DNA of 64,000 bases from Anaerolineales bacterium (GTDB taxonomy: Bacteria; Chloroflexota; Anaerolineae; Anaerolineales; Villigracilaceae). Position 1 is the stretch's first letter; every line of letters begins with the position of its first letter. This document shows, one piece after another, positions 26,960 through 39,087 of the stretch. The stretch spans positions 1 through 64,000 of the forward strand of contig JADLBX010000008.1 in the NCBI GenBank assembly GCA_020847435.1, given 5' to 3'. Below the pieces are notes generated by a model. That model ran no database searches. It was not told the DNA's origin and saw nothing but the letters and a program-made list of their open reading frames with translations. Made by a program: the position numbers and the translations under genes.

Positions 26960-27202
26960 ATGAGCGACGAAGCAGTAACCACCCTCGATGTGCGGCCCAT
27001 CCCCCCGCCGCAGAAACACCCTACCATCTTTCAAACTTTTGGAAGCCTGCAGGCGGGGCAGCACTTCATTCTGGTCAACGACCACGACCCGAAGCCGCTT
27101 CATTATCAATTCATGCACGAGCATGAAGGACAATTCACCTGGGAATATCTGGAGCAGGGTCCCCAAGTCTGGCGAGTGAAGATCGGTCGCCCCGCCGCGT
27201 AA
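26960..27202 (+). CDS. DUF2249-family protein
   Basis: 80 residues, matching DUF2249: LDVRPIPPPQKHPTIFQTF, LVNDHDPKPLHYQF and a final WRVKIGR. Such small proteins are common in operons for anaerobic or nitric-oxide redox stress. Ribosome-binding site AAAGGAG lies before the ATG. Confidence 0.88.
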   Translation: MSDEAVTTLDVRPIPPPQKHPTIFQTFGSLQAGQHFILVNDHDPKPLHYQFMHEHEGQFTWEYLEQGPQVWRVKIGRPAA

Positions 27203-27250
27203 GCGGGAAGCGGCCACAGATTGGACGCGCACAGCGTCCGCCTGAAAATC

Positions 27251-27304
27251 AGGGAGGCGTTTTGAAAGTTGTCCGCACATGGGCGCCCCTCAAAACGCTT
27301 CCCT
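27251..27304. repeat. Hairpin between DUF2249 and cupin genes
   Basis: AGGGAGGCGTTTTGA pairs with TCAAAACGCTTCCCT (one G-U) around a 24-base loop. No T run follows, so it is a processing or stability hairpin rather than a terminator. Confidence 0.55.
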
Positions 27305-27337
27305 GGCTTATGCGCGCAACGATGAAAGGAATCGAAA

Positions 27338-27658
27338 ATGAAAGCGATAAACCTGTTGGATAATCTGACCTTTGGCGACAAAGACCCTCATGCCGAGCCG
27401 CTGCATGTGGACAGGCAGGGGCGGGCAATCCTTTTTACGCTCAAGCCGCAGCAATCCATCCGCGAGCATAACGCGCCCAGTTCGCCGTTCTTCGCGGTGG
27501 TCTTAAAAGGAACGGGCGTTTTCACAGGCGGGGACGGCGTTGAACACACCTGCGGACCGAATACGCTCATCATCTGTGACGCGGGCGAACAACACTCGAT
27601 CCGCGCCGTTGAAGAGTTGATCTTCGCCGGCTTTTTGCACGGCGTACCTGGACCATAA
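27338..27658 (+). CDS. Small cupin-domain protein
   Basis: 106 residues forming one cupin barrel: the SIREHNAPSSPFFAVVLKGTG motif near residue 44 and PNTLIICDAGEQHSIRA near residue 74. The first motif has one metal-ligand-like His and the second has another. A role as sensor or small-molecule binding protein is possible. Confidence 0.85.
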   Translation: MKAINLLDNLTFGDKDPHAEPLHVDRQGRAILFTLKPQQSIREHNAPSSPFFAVVLKGTGVFTGGDGVEHTCGPNTLIICDAGEQHSIRAVEELIFAGFLHGVPGP

Positions 27659-27781
27659 TGCCATTCCTGATGTGGCTTGACTCACCAAATTAGTCATTCC
27701 CGATAACCAAATAGGGGGACAAAACTTTTCCTACTTCCCAAATATTCGCTTTAAACCCACGCGGACTTCCTGTTTCAGAAT

Positions 27782-27817
27782 AATATTCATCCAAAGATGG
27801 TAATATGGATGAATATT
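27782..27817. promoter_or_regulatory. Candidate Lrp-type operator upstream of the lrp/lyase operon
   Basis: AATATTCATCCA and its exact complement TGGATGAATATT, separated by 12 bases; another GAATATTC follows at about 27840. It lies 50-85 bases before the regulator gene, suited to autoregulation and control of the lyase gene. Confidence 0.55.
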
Positions 27818-27866
27818 TTGACTTTTGTCAATAATGACGAATATTCCTTGAAATCGGAGGCGGTTT

Positions 27867-29784
<1,918 letters not shown>

Positions 29785-29844
29785 AGCAAAGTTCACTTTG
29801 ATATTGCCCACACTGCAAAGTTCACTTTGCGAACTTCACGCAAA

Positions 29845-29893
29845 ATGTATAAAACATCCCGAAGACATGAAGTCTTCGGGATGTTTTATACAT
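29845..29893. terminator. Perfect 22-bp inverted repeat, bidirectional terminator
   Basis: Arms of 22 bases (left arm begins ATGTATAAAACATCCCGAAG) around an ATGAA loop, placed between the convergent lyase and beta-helix genes. The AAAA and TTTT tracts at the stem feet suit termination in both directions. Confidence 0.8.
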
Positions 29894-29912
29894 GTCCAAG
29901 TGTAAAACAAAC

Positions 29913-31154
29913 TTACAACGCAATCCCCTGCTCCCCGCGCAGTGGATGCGGATACGGGTAAGGCTCGTAGCCCTCGGGTTTGACGCCGAAGAACCAATCG
30001 CGCCCTTCCACCAGATGATTTTCGCAGTCTGGCAAAATCCACACGGGTTTTTGATCGTAGTCTGGAAGCGGCATCCAGATGTTATCCCAGATGTAGGCGG
30101 AGCGAATCTGACCTTCGGCGGGATACGCGCTCGTGCAGTCATTCTCTTCTGAAAGATAAACCACATAAGGGATTAAGCCCAAGTCGTTGTTGAAGATCAC
30201 GCCATCGCCGCCGCGCGGGACGATGCCATCGGCGGTCATGCTGGCGGGATTGGTGCGCAAGGTGTTGTTGTAAATTTCCCAACTGCGCGAGCCGTCTCCG
30301 TAGATGGTTTTGCCGTGCGCGTCAATCATGCCAAAGTCGCGCGTGCGCTCGGTGGAGACGAAGGTGTTGTAGCGCGCAACGTAGCGCGAACCGTAGCCCG
30401 AAGCCACGCCATGACGGTTATCGAAAAAATAATTATCTTCGATGAAGACCGCGTTTTCAGAACCGAGTTCCAGCGCAGGCGAAGTTCCATCGCCCCCAAC
30501 GCTCACGCCATAACCGAGACAGCTCACTGGCTCTGGCTGGCATTTGTAATTGGAAAGGAATTGGTTGTTGTAAATCACGCCGCGTTGTTCGTGTCCTGAT
30601 AATAAAATCCCAGCCCATGAAAATTTCTCGAAGATCATGTCGTGGATGCGGAAGTCGCGGCAGGGACCCGTCAGCCCCAGCCCGCTGTCGTAGTCGTTGA
30701 GGCGCTCTTCTTCGGTTTGCAAATCGTCGTTGCCGATCAAAGTCATGTTGGAAATATCCAGCGCGCCGCCCAATTCACAATTGAACTCGATCAAGAAGTC
30801 GCCTGTGTTATTGTCGGCGATTGGGATGGTACGGCGGATGATGGTCAGGTCTGCGCCCGCGCCGCGCACGGTGATATTCGCATTGCGCGTCACATGCGCG
30901 TCTCCCCAATCGCAATCGCCCGCAGGGATTTCGACAAGCGAGCCGTCGGGCGCGATGTTAAATGCGGTTTGAACATCCTCAGCATGGCAACTCGCGGCGA
31001 CCGTCACCTGTTGCGGCGGCTCTGTCGGAGCGGGCGTTTGGCTGGCGGGAATCATCGTTGCAGGGATATCCGTAACAGGCGCGCTTGAGTTTCCACAGGC
31101 GGAGATTAACAGGCTTGCGATCCATACAACATAGAACGTTCGTATCTTTTTCAT
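29913..31154 (-). CDS. Right-handed beta-helix lipoprotein
   Basis: The start is ATG 31154 (MKKIRTFYVVW), 413 residues. A signal peptide ends in the lipobox LISAC near residue 20, followed by a Pro/Thr-rich linker. The rest has pectate-lyase-like beta-helix rungs (NITVRGAGADLTIIRR, DISNMTLIGND, GVIYNNQFLSN, FIEDNYFFDNR, YNNTLRTNPAS). No catalytic motif is evident; it may be a surface polysaccharide-binding or lyase protein. Confidence 0.75.
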   Translation of the reverse strand: MKKIRTFYVVWIASLLISACGNSSAPVTDIPATMIPASQTPAPTEPPQQVTVAASCHAEDVQTAFNIAPDGSLVEIPAGDCDWGDAHVTRNANITVRGAGADLTIIRRTIPIADNNTGDFLIEFNCELGGALDISNMTLIGNDDLQTEEERLNDYDSGLGLTGPCRDFRIHDMIFEKFSWAGILLSGHEQRGVIYNNQFLSNYKCQPEPVSCLGYGVSVGGDGTSPALELGSENAVFIEDNYFFDNRHGVASGYGSRYVARYNTFVSTERTRDFGMIDAHGKTIYGDGSRSWEIYNNTLRTNPASMTADGIVPRGGDGVIFNNDLGLIPYVVYLSEENDCTSAYPAEGQIRSAYIWDNIWMPLPDYDQKPVWILPDCENHLVEGRDWFFGVKPEGYEPYPYPHPLRGEQGIAL

Positions 31155-31211
31155 TTTTTCGATTCGACTCCATGAGCGATTGAAATGTGCCGTAAAATTC
31201 ACTTTGCGAAG

Positions 31212-31252
31212 GCGCGTTCTCTTACGCGCCCGTTGGCGTTAGAGAACGCCAA
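31212..31252. repeat. Two GTTCTCTWAC-core palindromes
   Basis: GCGCGTTCTCTTACGCGC and TGGCGTTAGAGAACGCCA lie side by side in the spacer between the beta-helix gene and sucB. Both keep the core while their arms differ. Confidence 0.7.
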
Positions 31253-31325
31253 CTACGCGGTTACGGTATTTAATTTTTAACCTTCATAACTTTGCGAAGC
31301 AAGGACAAGATAAATCTTGTCCTAC

Positions 31326-31358
31326 AAAAAAGGCGCTGAGTTTCCTCAACGCCTTTTT
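31326..31358 (-). terminator. Intrinsic terminator of sucAB
   Basis: On the minus strand a stem of AAAGGCG, TGAG and their complements with a 4-base loop is followed by six T residues, directly after the sucB stop. Confidence 0.85.
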
Positions 31359-31362
31359 GATT

Positions 31363-32598
31363 CTACCCTTCCACCAGCATCCAGGCGGGGTCTTCCAGCA
31401 ATTGCTTGATATGCACCAGGAACTGCACCGCCTCGCGTCCGTCCACAATGCGATGATCGTAACTCAACGCCACATACATCATCGGACGAATCACAACCTG
31501 CCCGTTCACCGCCATCGGACGCTCCTCGATTTTATGCAAACCGAGAATCCCAACCTGCGGCGGATTCAGGATCGGCGTGCTCAACAGCGAACCAAACACG
31601 CCGCCGTTCGTGATCGTAAACGTCCCGCCGCGCAAATCCTCCACCGATAATTTTCCTTGTTGTGTCTTCTCTGAAAAAGCTTTGATACTTTTTTCGATCT
31701 CAGCAAATGACAGCTTATCCGCATCACGAATCACTGGCACGACCAAACCTTCTTCCGAACCGATCGCCATGCCGATGTCATAATAATTTTTGTACACGAT
31801 CTCATCGCCGTCAATTTCAGCGTTGATCGCAGGGTACGCCTTCAACGCGCTGATCGCCGCCTTCGTAAACAAAGACATGAACCCCAACTTGATTCCATGC
31901 CGTTTTTGAAAATCGTCGTTGCGGCGTTTTCGCAGATCCATCGTCGCGCTCATGTCAATCTCGTTGAACGTCGTCAGCATGGCGGTGTTTTGTTTTGCTT
32001 CCAACAAACGTTTGGCGATGGTCTGCCGCCTGCGCGACATCCTGACGCGCTCTTCACTTCTCGCGGATGACGAAACTGCGGACGCTTGCGCTTCAAACCT
32101 GACTTCGGGCTGACTCGCCGCTTCCGCCTTCGCCGCCCCTTGAAGATACGACTCGACATCCGCCTTGGTGATGCGTCCATCGTTCCCCGAGCCAGAGACC
32201 TTGCTGAGGTCCACGTTCTTTTCCGACGCCAGCCGCGAAGCCACAGGTGAGATTTGCCGCGCCGAAAGTTTTTCGCTTGCGCGCACATTTTCCGCGGCGG
32301 GTTCCTGCTTCGGTTCAACAGGCGCGCTCGTCACAGGCGCGGACTCCTTCGGCTGTCCCTCTTTTTCTTCGATCATGCCCAGCACATCGCCGACCTTCAC
32401 ATCGCTTCCGTTCGGCGCCTGGATTTTTTGCAGAACGCCCGCGCTCTTCGCGCCGACTTCAAGGTTCACCTTGTCGGTCTCCAACTCCACCAGCACGTCG
32501 CCGACGTTGACGTAATCGCCCTCTTTTTTCAGCCAATTGGAGACGGTCGCCTCCAACACGGATTCGCCCAGTTCGGGAACGATAATTTTCACGGTCAT
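31363..32598 (-). CDS. sucB: Dihydrolipoyl succinyltransferase (E2 of 2-oxoglutarate dehydrogenase)
   Basis: 411 residues. The N-terminal lipoyl domain has the lipoylated Lys in [11 protein letters not shown] near residue 43; the peripheral E1/E3-binding domain is at about residues 115-155 ([25 protein letters not shown]); the catalytic acyltransferase domain ends with [15 protein letters not shown], holding the active-site His and Asp. It follows sucA with 1 base between. The E3 subunit is not in the window. Confidence 0.95.
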   Translation of the reverse strand: MTVKIIVPELGESVLEATVSNWLKKEGDYVNVGDVLVELETDKVNLEVGAKSAGVLQKIQAPNGSDVKVGDVLGMIEEKEGQPKESAPVTSAPVEPKQEPAAENVRASEKLSARQISPVASRLASEKNVDLSKVSGSGNDGRITKADVESYLQGAAKAEAASQPEVRFEAQASAVSSSARSEERVRMSRRRQTIAKRLLEAKQNTAMLTTFNEIDMSATMDLRKRRNDDFQKRHGIKLGFMSLFTKAAISALKAYPAINAEIDGDEIVYKNYYDIGMAIGSEEGLVVPVIRDADKLSFAEIEKSIKAFSEKTQQGKLSVEDLRGGTFTITNGGVFGSLLSTPILNPPQVGILGLHKIEERPMAVNGQVVIRPMMYVALSYDHRIVDGREAVQFLVHIKQLLEDPAWMLVEG

Positions 32599-32599
32599 C

Positions 32600-35398
32600 T
32601 TAACCTCTCGTTTTCACCACGCTCGAAGTGTGGGGTTGTTTTTCGAACGCAAACGCCTGCTCGATCAACGATTGCTGATTGATGCGGTACAACGTGGAAG
32701 AGCCTTCCGACGGGCTGGAACTTTCGGGTCTGCCGACGTAATGCAGGGGCAGGCGGTCTCCCGTGAGTTCGCGCAGTAACGGACGCAGGTAATTCCACGC
32801 GCCCATGTTGAACGGTTCCTCCTGCACCCAGATGATCCGTTCCACGTTCGGGTATTCGCCGAGCAATTCCTTTAATTGTTTTTCAGGGAAGGGATACAAC
32901 TGCTCCACGCGCACCAGCGCGTCATCCTTGTTGTCTCTTCGCAGAGGGCTGGTCGCCAAGTCCACATAAATGCGACCACTGCATAAAATGATATTCCTGA
33001 CGTCGGATTTTTCCCCAGGCAGGTCTGGGTCGTCCAACACGCGGCTCCATTTGCCCGACGTCAATTCCTCCAGCGGAGAAGCGCTCAACGGATGACGCAG
33101 TAACCCCTTCGGCGTGAAGACGATCAACGGCAGGGGATCGGTTTCCAGAATCAGCGCCTGACGGCGTAACAGGTGAAAGTATTGCGCCGCCGTGGACGGG
33201 TACGCGATGCGCACGTTGGTCTCCGCCGCCAGCCCGAGGAAGCGTTCGATCCGCGCGCTGGAGTGATCGGGTCCCTGACCTTCGTTGCCGTGCGGCAATA
33301 ACAAAACCAATGAGGGAGTTAATCCCCATTTGGCGCGCGCCGAGAGCAGGAATTCATCCAATACGCCTTGCGCGTTGTTGACGAAGTCGCCGTATTGCGC
33401 TTCCCAGATCACCAGCCGTTGCGGCGCGGCAAGGCTGTAGCCGATCTCAAAGCCGATCGCGCCCGCTTCGCTCAACGGGCTGTTCAACACTTCAAAGGAG
33501 GCTTTGGCTTGCGGGAAGGTTTGCAACGGCGTGTGCGGCGCGCCGTTCTCCACGTCGTAAAAGGCGGCGTGACGCTGGCTGAAGGTGCCGCGGATGCTGT
33601 CCTGTCCCGTTAACCGAATCGCAATTCCATCTTCAAGGATGGAAGCGAACGCCAGTTCCTCCGCCGCCGCCCAATCTATTTTCGATTGCGCCGAGTCGAA
33701 CAGGGTCTTGCGTTTTTCGATGGACTTCACCAATTTTGGGTTGAGGTGAAAGCCGTCAGGAAACTGAAGCAGGGATCGGTTGAGGTCCTTGAGGCGTGCG
33801 TGCGGGATGGCAGTCTGCGCTTGTTGCGCGGCTCCCTTGGGCGGCGGCTGCGGGAGCGGCTCGACCAGTTCCTTTTCCGCATCCAGTTGGGCGTTGGCTT
33901 GCTGCAAAACGTTGAGGTAACTTTGCAGAATCTCCTCCGCTTCGCCCGCTTGGATCAAACCTTCCTTTTCGCATTGGTCAGCCCACAACTGCCGCACGGT
34001 CGGATGCGCGTCGATCTTTTTATACATCACGGGTTGCGTAAAGCGCGGTTCGTCGCCTTCGTTGTGTCCGTAGCGGCGATACCCGATCAGGTTGATGACA
34101 AAATCCTTTTGGAATTTTTGGCGATAGGCGAACGCCGTCCGCGCCGCTTCGAGACAGGCAGACGGGTCGTCGGCGTTGACGTGGATCACGGGGATCTCGA
34201 ACCCTTCAGCCAGGTCGCTGGCGTGAAGGCTGCTGCGCGATTCGCCTTCTTTTGCCGTAAAACCCAATTGGTTGTTGGCAATGATGTGGATCGTGCCGCT
34301 GACGGCATAGCCCGGCACGCGCGAAAAGTTCAAGGTCTCTGCCACGATTCCCTGCCCCGTGAAGGATGCGTCGCCGTGAATCAACACCGGCAGGGACGTA
34401 TTTTCGTAGAGCGGCTCGCCGCGTTGACCTACGCGCGTGTTCGCTGCGCGCGCCATGCCGACGAGAATCGGGTCTATCTGCTCGAGGTGGCTCGGGTTGG
34501 CGGGCATGTAAATGGTGGTGTTCGCGTTCTTTTCCGCGTTGAGCGACTTGGACGCGCCCATGTGATATTTGACGTCGCCCGTCCAGCCGAGTTCGTTCCA
34601 GGTGTGAGCGCGTCCTTTGGGGTCGGCAAACTCCGCCAGGATCTGGCTGTAGGGTATTTGCAAAATGTGGGCGAGCACGTTCAACCGTCCGCGATGCGCC
34701 ATGCCGATGATGGCGGAGGAGATATTTGCCTGCGCGGTCGCGTTCACAAGTTCATCGAGCATGGGGAGGAGCAGATCCAAGCCCTCGATGGAAAAACGGG
34801 TCTTGCCCGGATAGACGCGATGCAGGAAGAGTTCAAACGCCTCCACCTGGCTTAATCGTTCCAGCAATTTTTTTCTGTCGAATGTTTGGCGCGGCGGGCG
34901 GTAGGTTCCGCTTTCGGCGGCTTGGTATAACCACGAGCGTTCTTCGGGGATGCGGATGTATCCGTAATCGTAACCGATCGTCCCCGAGTAAATCGCGCGC
35001 AGTAATTCGATCGCCTCCAGCGCGTTGCTGAGACTGGGCGCGCCGGAGATGGTCAGGATGTTGGCGGGCAGGTTGGCGACATCCTGCGAGCTGAGGTTGT
35101 GCGACTCAAGGCTGACGAGCGGATTCTCGTTTGGCTCAGCCTCCAGCGGATTCAATTGGGCGGAGAGGTAGCCGTAGGAGCGAATCGAGCGGGCGAGGCG
35201 CGCGGTCTTCGCCACGGCGAGCAGGTCGAAGTCGGAGGCAGGAGGCGCGGGCTGTGCGTCGGCTGGCGGCGCCCACTGTTGAAAAAGTCTGCGGCTGGCG
35301 TCGTCTACAAGATTGGGATCCGCCAGATATTTTTGGTACAACTCCAAAATATAGGCGTAATTGGGACCATTAAATTCTTTATCGTGATTCATATCCAT
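32600..35398 (-). CDS. sucA: 2-oxoglutarate dehydrogenase E1 component
   Basis: 932 residues. The N-terminal [17 protein letters not shown] matches the SucA N-terminus; TPP domain marks include [15 protein letters not shown] near residue 241, [18 protein letters not shown] near residue 336, [16 protein letters not shown] near residue 438, and the C-terminal [19 protein letters not shown] and [16 protein letters not shown]. It converts 2-oxoglutarate to succinyl-CoA with SucB. ATG at 35392 (two codons in) is an equal start option. Confidence 0.95.
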   Translation of the reverse strand: MDMNHDKEFNGPNYAYILELYQKYLADPNLVDDASRRLFQQWAPPADAQPAPPASDFDLLAVAKTARLARSIRSYGYLSAQLNPLEAEPNENPLVSLESHNLSSQDVANLPANILTISGAPSLSNALEAIELLRAIYSGTIGYDYGYIRIPEERSWLYQAAESGTYRPPRQTFDRKKLLERLSQVEAFELFLHRVYPGKTRFSIEGLDLLLPMLDELVNATAQANISSAIIGMAHRGRLNVLAHILQIPYSQILAEFADPKGRAHTWNELGWTGDVKYHMGASKSLNAEKNANTTIYMPANPSHLEQIDPILVGMARAANTRVGQRGEPLYENTSLPVLIHGDASFTGQGIVAETLNFSRVPGYAVSGTIHIIANNQLGFTAKEGESRSSLHASDLAEGFEIPVIHVNADDPSACLEAARTAFAYRQKFQKDFVINLIGYRRYGHNEGDEPRFTQPVMYKKIDAHPTVRQLWADQCEKEGLIQAGEAEEILQSYLNVLQQANAQLDAEKELVEPLPQPPPKGAAQQAQTAIPHARLKDLNRSLLQFPDGFHLNPKLVKSIEKRKTLFDSAQSKIDWAAAEELAFASILEDGIAIRLTGQDSIRGTFSQRHAAFYDVENGAPHTPLQTFPQAKASFEVLNSPLSEAGAIGFEIGYSLAAPQRLVIWEAQYGDFVNNAQGVLDEFLLSARAKWGLTPSLVLLLPHGNEGQGPDHSSARIERFLGLAAETNVRIAYPSTAAQYFHLLRRQALILETDPLPLIVFTPKGLLRHPLSASPLEELTSGKWSRVLDDPDLPGEKSDVRNIILCSGRIYVDLATSPLRRDNKDDALVRVEQLYPFPEKQLKELLGEYPNVERIIWVQEEPFNMGAWNYLRPLLRELTGDRLPLHYVGRPESSSPSEGSSTLYRINQQSLIEQAFAFEKQPHTSSVVKTRG

Positions 35399-35600
35399 TC
35401 TTCTGTTTTTGTATTCACTGGCTCTTCGCAGGGTTGGGCGTCATCGAGAGTTCTGCCAGTGCAATAGGTTATTATATCGTGCCTCTGTCGCGCCGATGAT
35501 CGGAATTCACGAGAACAATGAAAGTGCAGTGTTGCATCTTACTCTTTTAGGTAAAATTCAAGAGACCGTTTCCAAATCGGTTCAGGTCTTTCAAAAGCAA

Positions 35601-37400
35601 ATGTCGCAGATCGCTTTAACCTTGATCTTTCTCGCCATCGCCGCCATCCTCCTGCTGGGGAACATCTTGCGGGCAGATATTGTGGCGTTGATGCTCATGC
35701 TGGCGCTGGGCTTGAGCGGCATCCTCACGCCGCCGGAGGCGTTCTCCGGCTTTAGCCGTTCGGCGGTCATCATTATGATGTCGGCTTTTGTGCTGGCGGA
35801 GGGCTTGCGGCGCTCAGGCATGACGGAGCGCATGGGCTTGTTCATCATCAAGTTGTTCGGCGCGGGCGAACGCAGGTTGATCCTGGGCGTGATGACCGCG
35901 TCTGCCGCGCTTTCGCTATTCATGAACAACATTGCCGCTGCGTCGTTGTTGTTCCCGGCGTTATCTGGCGTGGCGCGGCGGATGAAAATCTCGCCGTCGA
36001 AGTTGCTCATGCCGTTGGCGTTCGGTTCGATCCTCGGCGGCATGGCGACCTTGCTCACCACCACGAACATTATCGTCAGTGGATTGCTGCGCGACGCGAA
36101 TTTGAACGGCTTTACGCTGACCGACTTTGCGCCGGTCGGTCTCCCGCTGACCGTGACGGGGATTCTCTTCATGGTTTTATGGGGACGCAAGTTGCTACCT
36201 GCCCAATCGCCCGCCCAGCGCCATGAACAAAGCGGCGAGACGGACGATCTGCTGAAGACCTATCAAATTTCTGAACGCCTGGTGCGTGCGGAAGTTTGCA
36301 AAGGCGGAAGTTTGGATGGCGCAACTTTGGAGACGAGCGGCTTGCGCGAAACGCATCATTTGAACGTGATCGCCGTCCAACGCGGCAAAGCCACCCTGCC
36401 CATCGAAGCCAAAACCGTCCTGCGCGGCGAGGATATCCTGTTGATCATGGCGCGTCCCGAAGACAGCCTGCCTGCCTCGGTGGCGGAAATGCTGGCGGTG
36501 TTGCCTTCAGGCGCGTGGGAGCAAGACTATCTCGCGACGCCCGATATGAAATTGATCGAAGCCGCCATCGCGCCGCGCTCGCATTTGGCGTCGCAAACGT
36601 TATCTGAAATCCGTTTCGAGCAAAAGTTCAACGCCATGGTCCTCGCGGTTTGGCGGCGCGGGCGTCCCATCCGCACCCGCCTCGCGAACCTGCCCCTCGA
36701 ATTCGGCGACGGCTTGTTGCTTCAAGGCGGCGAAAAAAGTTTGAGCCTGTTGCAAACGGAGCCTGGGCTGATCCTGCTCGCCGAGTCTGCGCCATCCACG
36801 CGCATGACCCTGCGCGGCTGGCTGACCGTCCTGATCATGGCTGCGACGCTGGCGCTGGCGGTTGCCTTCTCGGATCGAATCGCGGAGATCATGCTCAGCG
36901 GCGCGCTCGCCATGGTGTTGATCGGCGCGATGAGCATGGATCAGGCGTATCGCGCCATGGACTGGCGCAGTCTCTTCCTTGTGGCGGGGATGCTGCCGCT
37001 GGGCGTCGCACTCAACAAAACGGGAGCGTCTGCCATGATTGCCGACGCGATCGTCGCCTCGCTCGATTCGTCGGGACGCCTGATTCTGCTGGCGGGATTC
37101 GTCCTGCTCACGGTCGCGCTGACGCAGATCGTCAACGGCGCGGCGGCTGTCACGGTGATCGCGCCCATCGCCATTGCGACCAGTCAAAAGGTCGGGATGG
37201 AACCGAGAAGCGTCGCCATGGCGGTGGCGGTGGCGTCCTCGATGGCGTTTATGTCGCCGCTCGGGCACGCGGTTAACGTGATGGTCATGGGCGCGGGCGG
37301 GTACACATTCAAAGATTACGCCAAAGTTGGGATTCCTCTCACGGTCTTGTTGGTGATCATTCTTTTGCTGGTTCTGCCGATCCTCATGCCGATAGGATAA
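35601..37400 (+). CDS. SLC13/DASS-type transporter with two RCK_C domains
   Basis: The start is ATG 35601 (MSQIALTLIF), where the first membrane span begins; 599 residues. Two transmembrane halves (about residues 1-190 and 400-598) carry the paired SLC13 motifs SLFMNNIAAASLL and TQIVNGAAAVTVIAPIAIA, the N-T/N-A sodium and substrate signatures. Between them lie two RCK_C-like (TrkA-C) domains at about 215-390. Substrate could be a dicarboxylate or sulfate. It is divergent from sucA. Confidence 0.82.
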   Translation: MSQIALTLIFLAIAAILLLGNILRADIVALMLMLALGLSGILTPPEAFSGFSRSAVIIMMSAFVLAEGLRRSGMTERMGLFIIKLFGAGERRLILGVMTASAALSLFMNNIAAASLLFPALSGVARRMKISPSKLLMPLAFGSILGGMATLLTTTNIIVSGLLRDANLNGFTLTDFAPVGLPLTVTGILFMVLWGRKLLPAQSPAQRHEQSGETDDLLKTYQISERLVRAEVCKGGSLDGATLETSGLRETHHLNVIAVQRGKATLPIEAKTVLRGEDILLIMARPEDSLPASVAEMLAVLPSGAWEQDYLATPDMKLIEAAIAPRSHLASQTLSEIRFEQKFNAMVLAVWRRGRPIRTRLANLPLEFGDGLLLQGGEKSLSLLQTEPGLILLAESAPSTRMTLRGWLTVLIMAATLALAVAFSDRIAEIMLSGALAMVLIGAMSMDQAYRAMDWRSLFLVAGMLPLGVALNKTGASAMIADAIVASLDSSGRLILLAGFVLLTVALTQIVNGAAAVTVIAPIAIATSQKVGMEPRSVAMAVAVASSMAFMSPLGHAVNVMVMGAGGYTFKDYAKVGIPLTVLLVIILLLVLPILMPIG

Positions 37401-37405
37401 CTGCC

Positions 37406-38461
37406 ATGCCGCGAAAAAAATCTCCCCCGCCAGCCGATACCCCGCCAGAAGAAACTGTTTGGACGTATCGCGGGTATCACCTGAAGACCAGTGAGTTTGT
37501 CACCGCGATGGTGCATCTCTTCCGCGCCGAGATTCAGCGCGCCAACGTTTGGCGGCAACGGCTCGATACGACGACCAATTGGGCGGTCGTCGCGACCGGC
37601 GCGACGTTGTCCATTTCGTTCAGCCAGCCCAATGTGCATCACGGCGTGATCATCCTCAATACGCTCCTGGTGACGTGGTTCCTTTTTATGGAGGCGCGTC
37701 GTTATCGGTATTATGAATTATGGAGTTACCGCGTCCGTTTGATGGAAACCGATTTCTATGCGGCGATGCTGGTGCCGCCGTTTCAGCCTTCGCCCGAATG
37801 GGCGGAAAGCCTCGCCGAGAATTTGCTCGCGCCGAGTTTCCCCATTTCGATGTGGGAGGCGTTTGGTCGGCGTTTACGGCGCAATTACCTTTGGATCTAT
37901 CTGATCCTCTTCGCTTCCTGGATGGGCAAGGGTTATCTTTTTCCGCAACCGGCGGTGGGTTTGCAGGAATTCATTGCCAGAGGCGCAGTTGGTCCGATCC
38001 CTGGCCCCATCATCCTCTCGATCGGCATCGGCTTCCATCTCTTTCTGTTGCTGGTTGCGATCGCCACCGTCACCATGACGCGCGCGACCGGCGAAATCCT
38101 CCCGCGTTTCGGCATGGAGAACGAACGCGAACGCCCACCGGATTCGGAAAAGTTGCGGGGGCTTCGAGGCTGGCTTTATCCTCGTCACCGACGCCGCCAG
38201 GTGATGGCTTTGATCGTCACAGACAAGACCGAGGCGGTCTCACGGCGTATCCTGGCTGAGCTCAAACGCGGCGTGACCGCCATGCAGGGCAAAGGCATGT
38301 ATACCGGCAAGGACCGTTCCATTTTGCTGTGCGCGTTGACCGTCACCGAAATCCATAACTTGAAAGCCGCTGTGGCGAAGGAAGACAAGCAGGCTTTTGT
38401 CATCGTGTCGCCCGCGCAGGAGGTGCTGGGCCGCGGCTTTAATCCGCTTGAGGATCAATAA
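37406..38461 (+). CDS. DUF2270-family membrane protein
   Basis: 351 residues. The DUF2270 block spans residues 30-200: VTAMVHLFRAEIQRANVWRQRL, TTNWAVVATGATLSIS, FMEARRYRYYELW.YRVRLME. About four membrane spans are present. The C-terminal 90 residues form a soluble YitT-C/DUF2179-like ligand domain (MALIVTDKTEAVSRRILAELKRGVTAM, GKDRSILLCALTVTEI). It starts 5 bases after the transporter stop and probably shares its message. Confidence 0.85.
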   Translation: MPRKKSPPPADTPPEETVWTYRGYHLKTSEFVTAMVHLFRAEIQRANVWRQRLDTTTNWAVVATGATLSISFSQPNVHHGVIILNTLLVTWFLFMEARRYRYYELWSYRVRLMETDFYAAMLVPPFQPSPEWAESLAENLLAPSFPISMWEAFGRRLRRNYLWIYLILFASWMGKGYLFPQPAVGLQEFIARGAVGPIPGPIILSIGIGFHLFLLLVAIATVTMTRATGEILPRFGMENERERPPDSEKLRGLRGWLYPRHRRRQVMALIVTDKTEAVSRRILAELKRGVTAMQGKGMYTGKDRSILLCALTVTEIHNLKAAVAKEDKQAFVIVSPAQEVLGRGFNPLEDQ

Positions 38462-38549
38462 GGCGCGTGGGGGCAGGAGTTTATCGTTTCAACAGATTGA
38501 TTCAACCTGTTGTTTTCTTTCGATTTCAGCGCGCCAGCCGAATTTTAAG

Positions 38550-38577
38550 TTGACAAATCTCAAAAACAACTTATACT
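38550..38577 (+). promoter_or_regulatory. Promoter of the trpB2 operon
   Basis: TTGACA at 38550-38555, 16-base spacer, TATACT at 38572-38577. The same hexamers and spacing precede the bzdN-like gene at 57848-57875. Confidence 0.8.
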
Positions 38578-38580
38578 AAT

Positions 38581-38623
38581 CATATCTCACTTTTTTTACG
38601 ATGTGATTAAATAGTGAGATATG
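38581..38623. promoter_or_regulatory. Shared operator, copy 1
   Basis: Perfect 10-base arms CATATCTCAC and GTGAGATATG, 23 bases apart, with ACGATGTG in the middle. The 38-bp segment from TCTCAC to GATAT matches the site at 57883-57920 at 34 of 38 positions. It starts just after the -10 box, so a bound regulator would block transcription. The PaaX-family protein encoded in operon 2 is the obvious candidate binder. Confidence 0.75.
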
Positions 38624-38658
38624 TTTTCAGGCGGTTTTTCCGAGGCTGGAGGTTCTGC

Positions 38659-38871
38659 ATGGCTTTATGGCGCTTCGATCGGCGGCGGGATCAATCGGTG
38701 GAAGGTCTCAACGCGGGACGGCGGAACATGGCGGAAACTGCCGGCTTCCCATGCTTGAAGCGTTGGCGCAAAACGGGGCGAAAAGAGTTCGGTTATTTTC
38801 AATTTATTTTTCAGAAGATATCGCAACATGGCGTTGCGCAAATACACGATCAACCTTGCCGGAGCGGGTAA
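38659..38871 (+). pseudogene. Decayed N-terminal copy of the bzdN-like reductase gene
   Basis: An ATG at 38659 with GGCTGGAGG upstream opens a 70-codon frame. Its protein aligns with the start of the bzdN-like product: DQSVEGLN/NQSLEGIF, MAETAGFPCLKRWR/LAENADFPTVKRWR and FGYFQFIFQ/LGHFQVYFP. Similarity fades by about 38845. The promoter, operator and leader before it match those of the real bzdN. It is therefore a relic of a promoter-plus-5'-gene duplication; it could still be translated as a leader peptide. The rest of 38462-39087 shows no gene. Confidence 0.75.
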
Positions 38872-39087
38872 GGCGGGCTGATCGTTTCGCTCACTGGCGG
38901 AACGGTTTTGCCCGTCTGTTGTAAAGCGGAAAGCATGAGATCCGCTCGCATGATTGACTTGAACGCTCCATCGTTTGGAAAGTCGAAATAGCGTTTTGAA
39001 AACGGATAGGAGAAGCGTTATGGATGATAAATAAACCGAGAAAAAATCACTTCGTATCATTCAAATTCAACCCAGTGAGGAGCAACC

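Noticed and set aside
32600-35398. Long open frames opposite sucA (for example 33686-34855 plus strand)
   Set aside because: These are shadows of the strong sucA coding frame in GC-rich DNA and resemble no family.
38665-39060. Minus-strand open frame upstream of trpB2
   Set aside because: It is the reverse of the bzdN relic; the plus-strand reading has clear homology.
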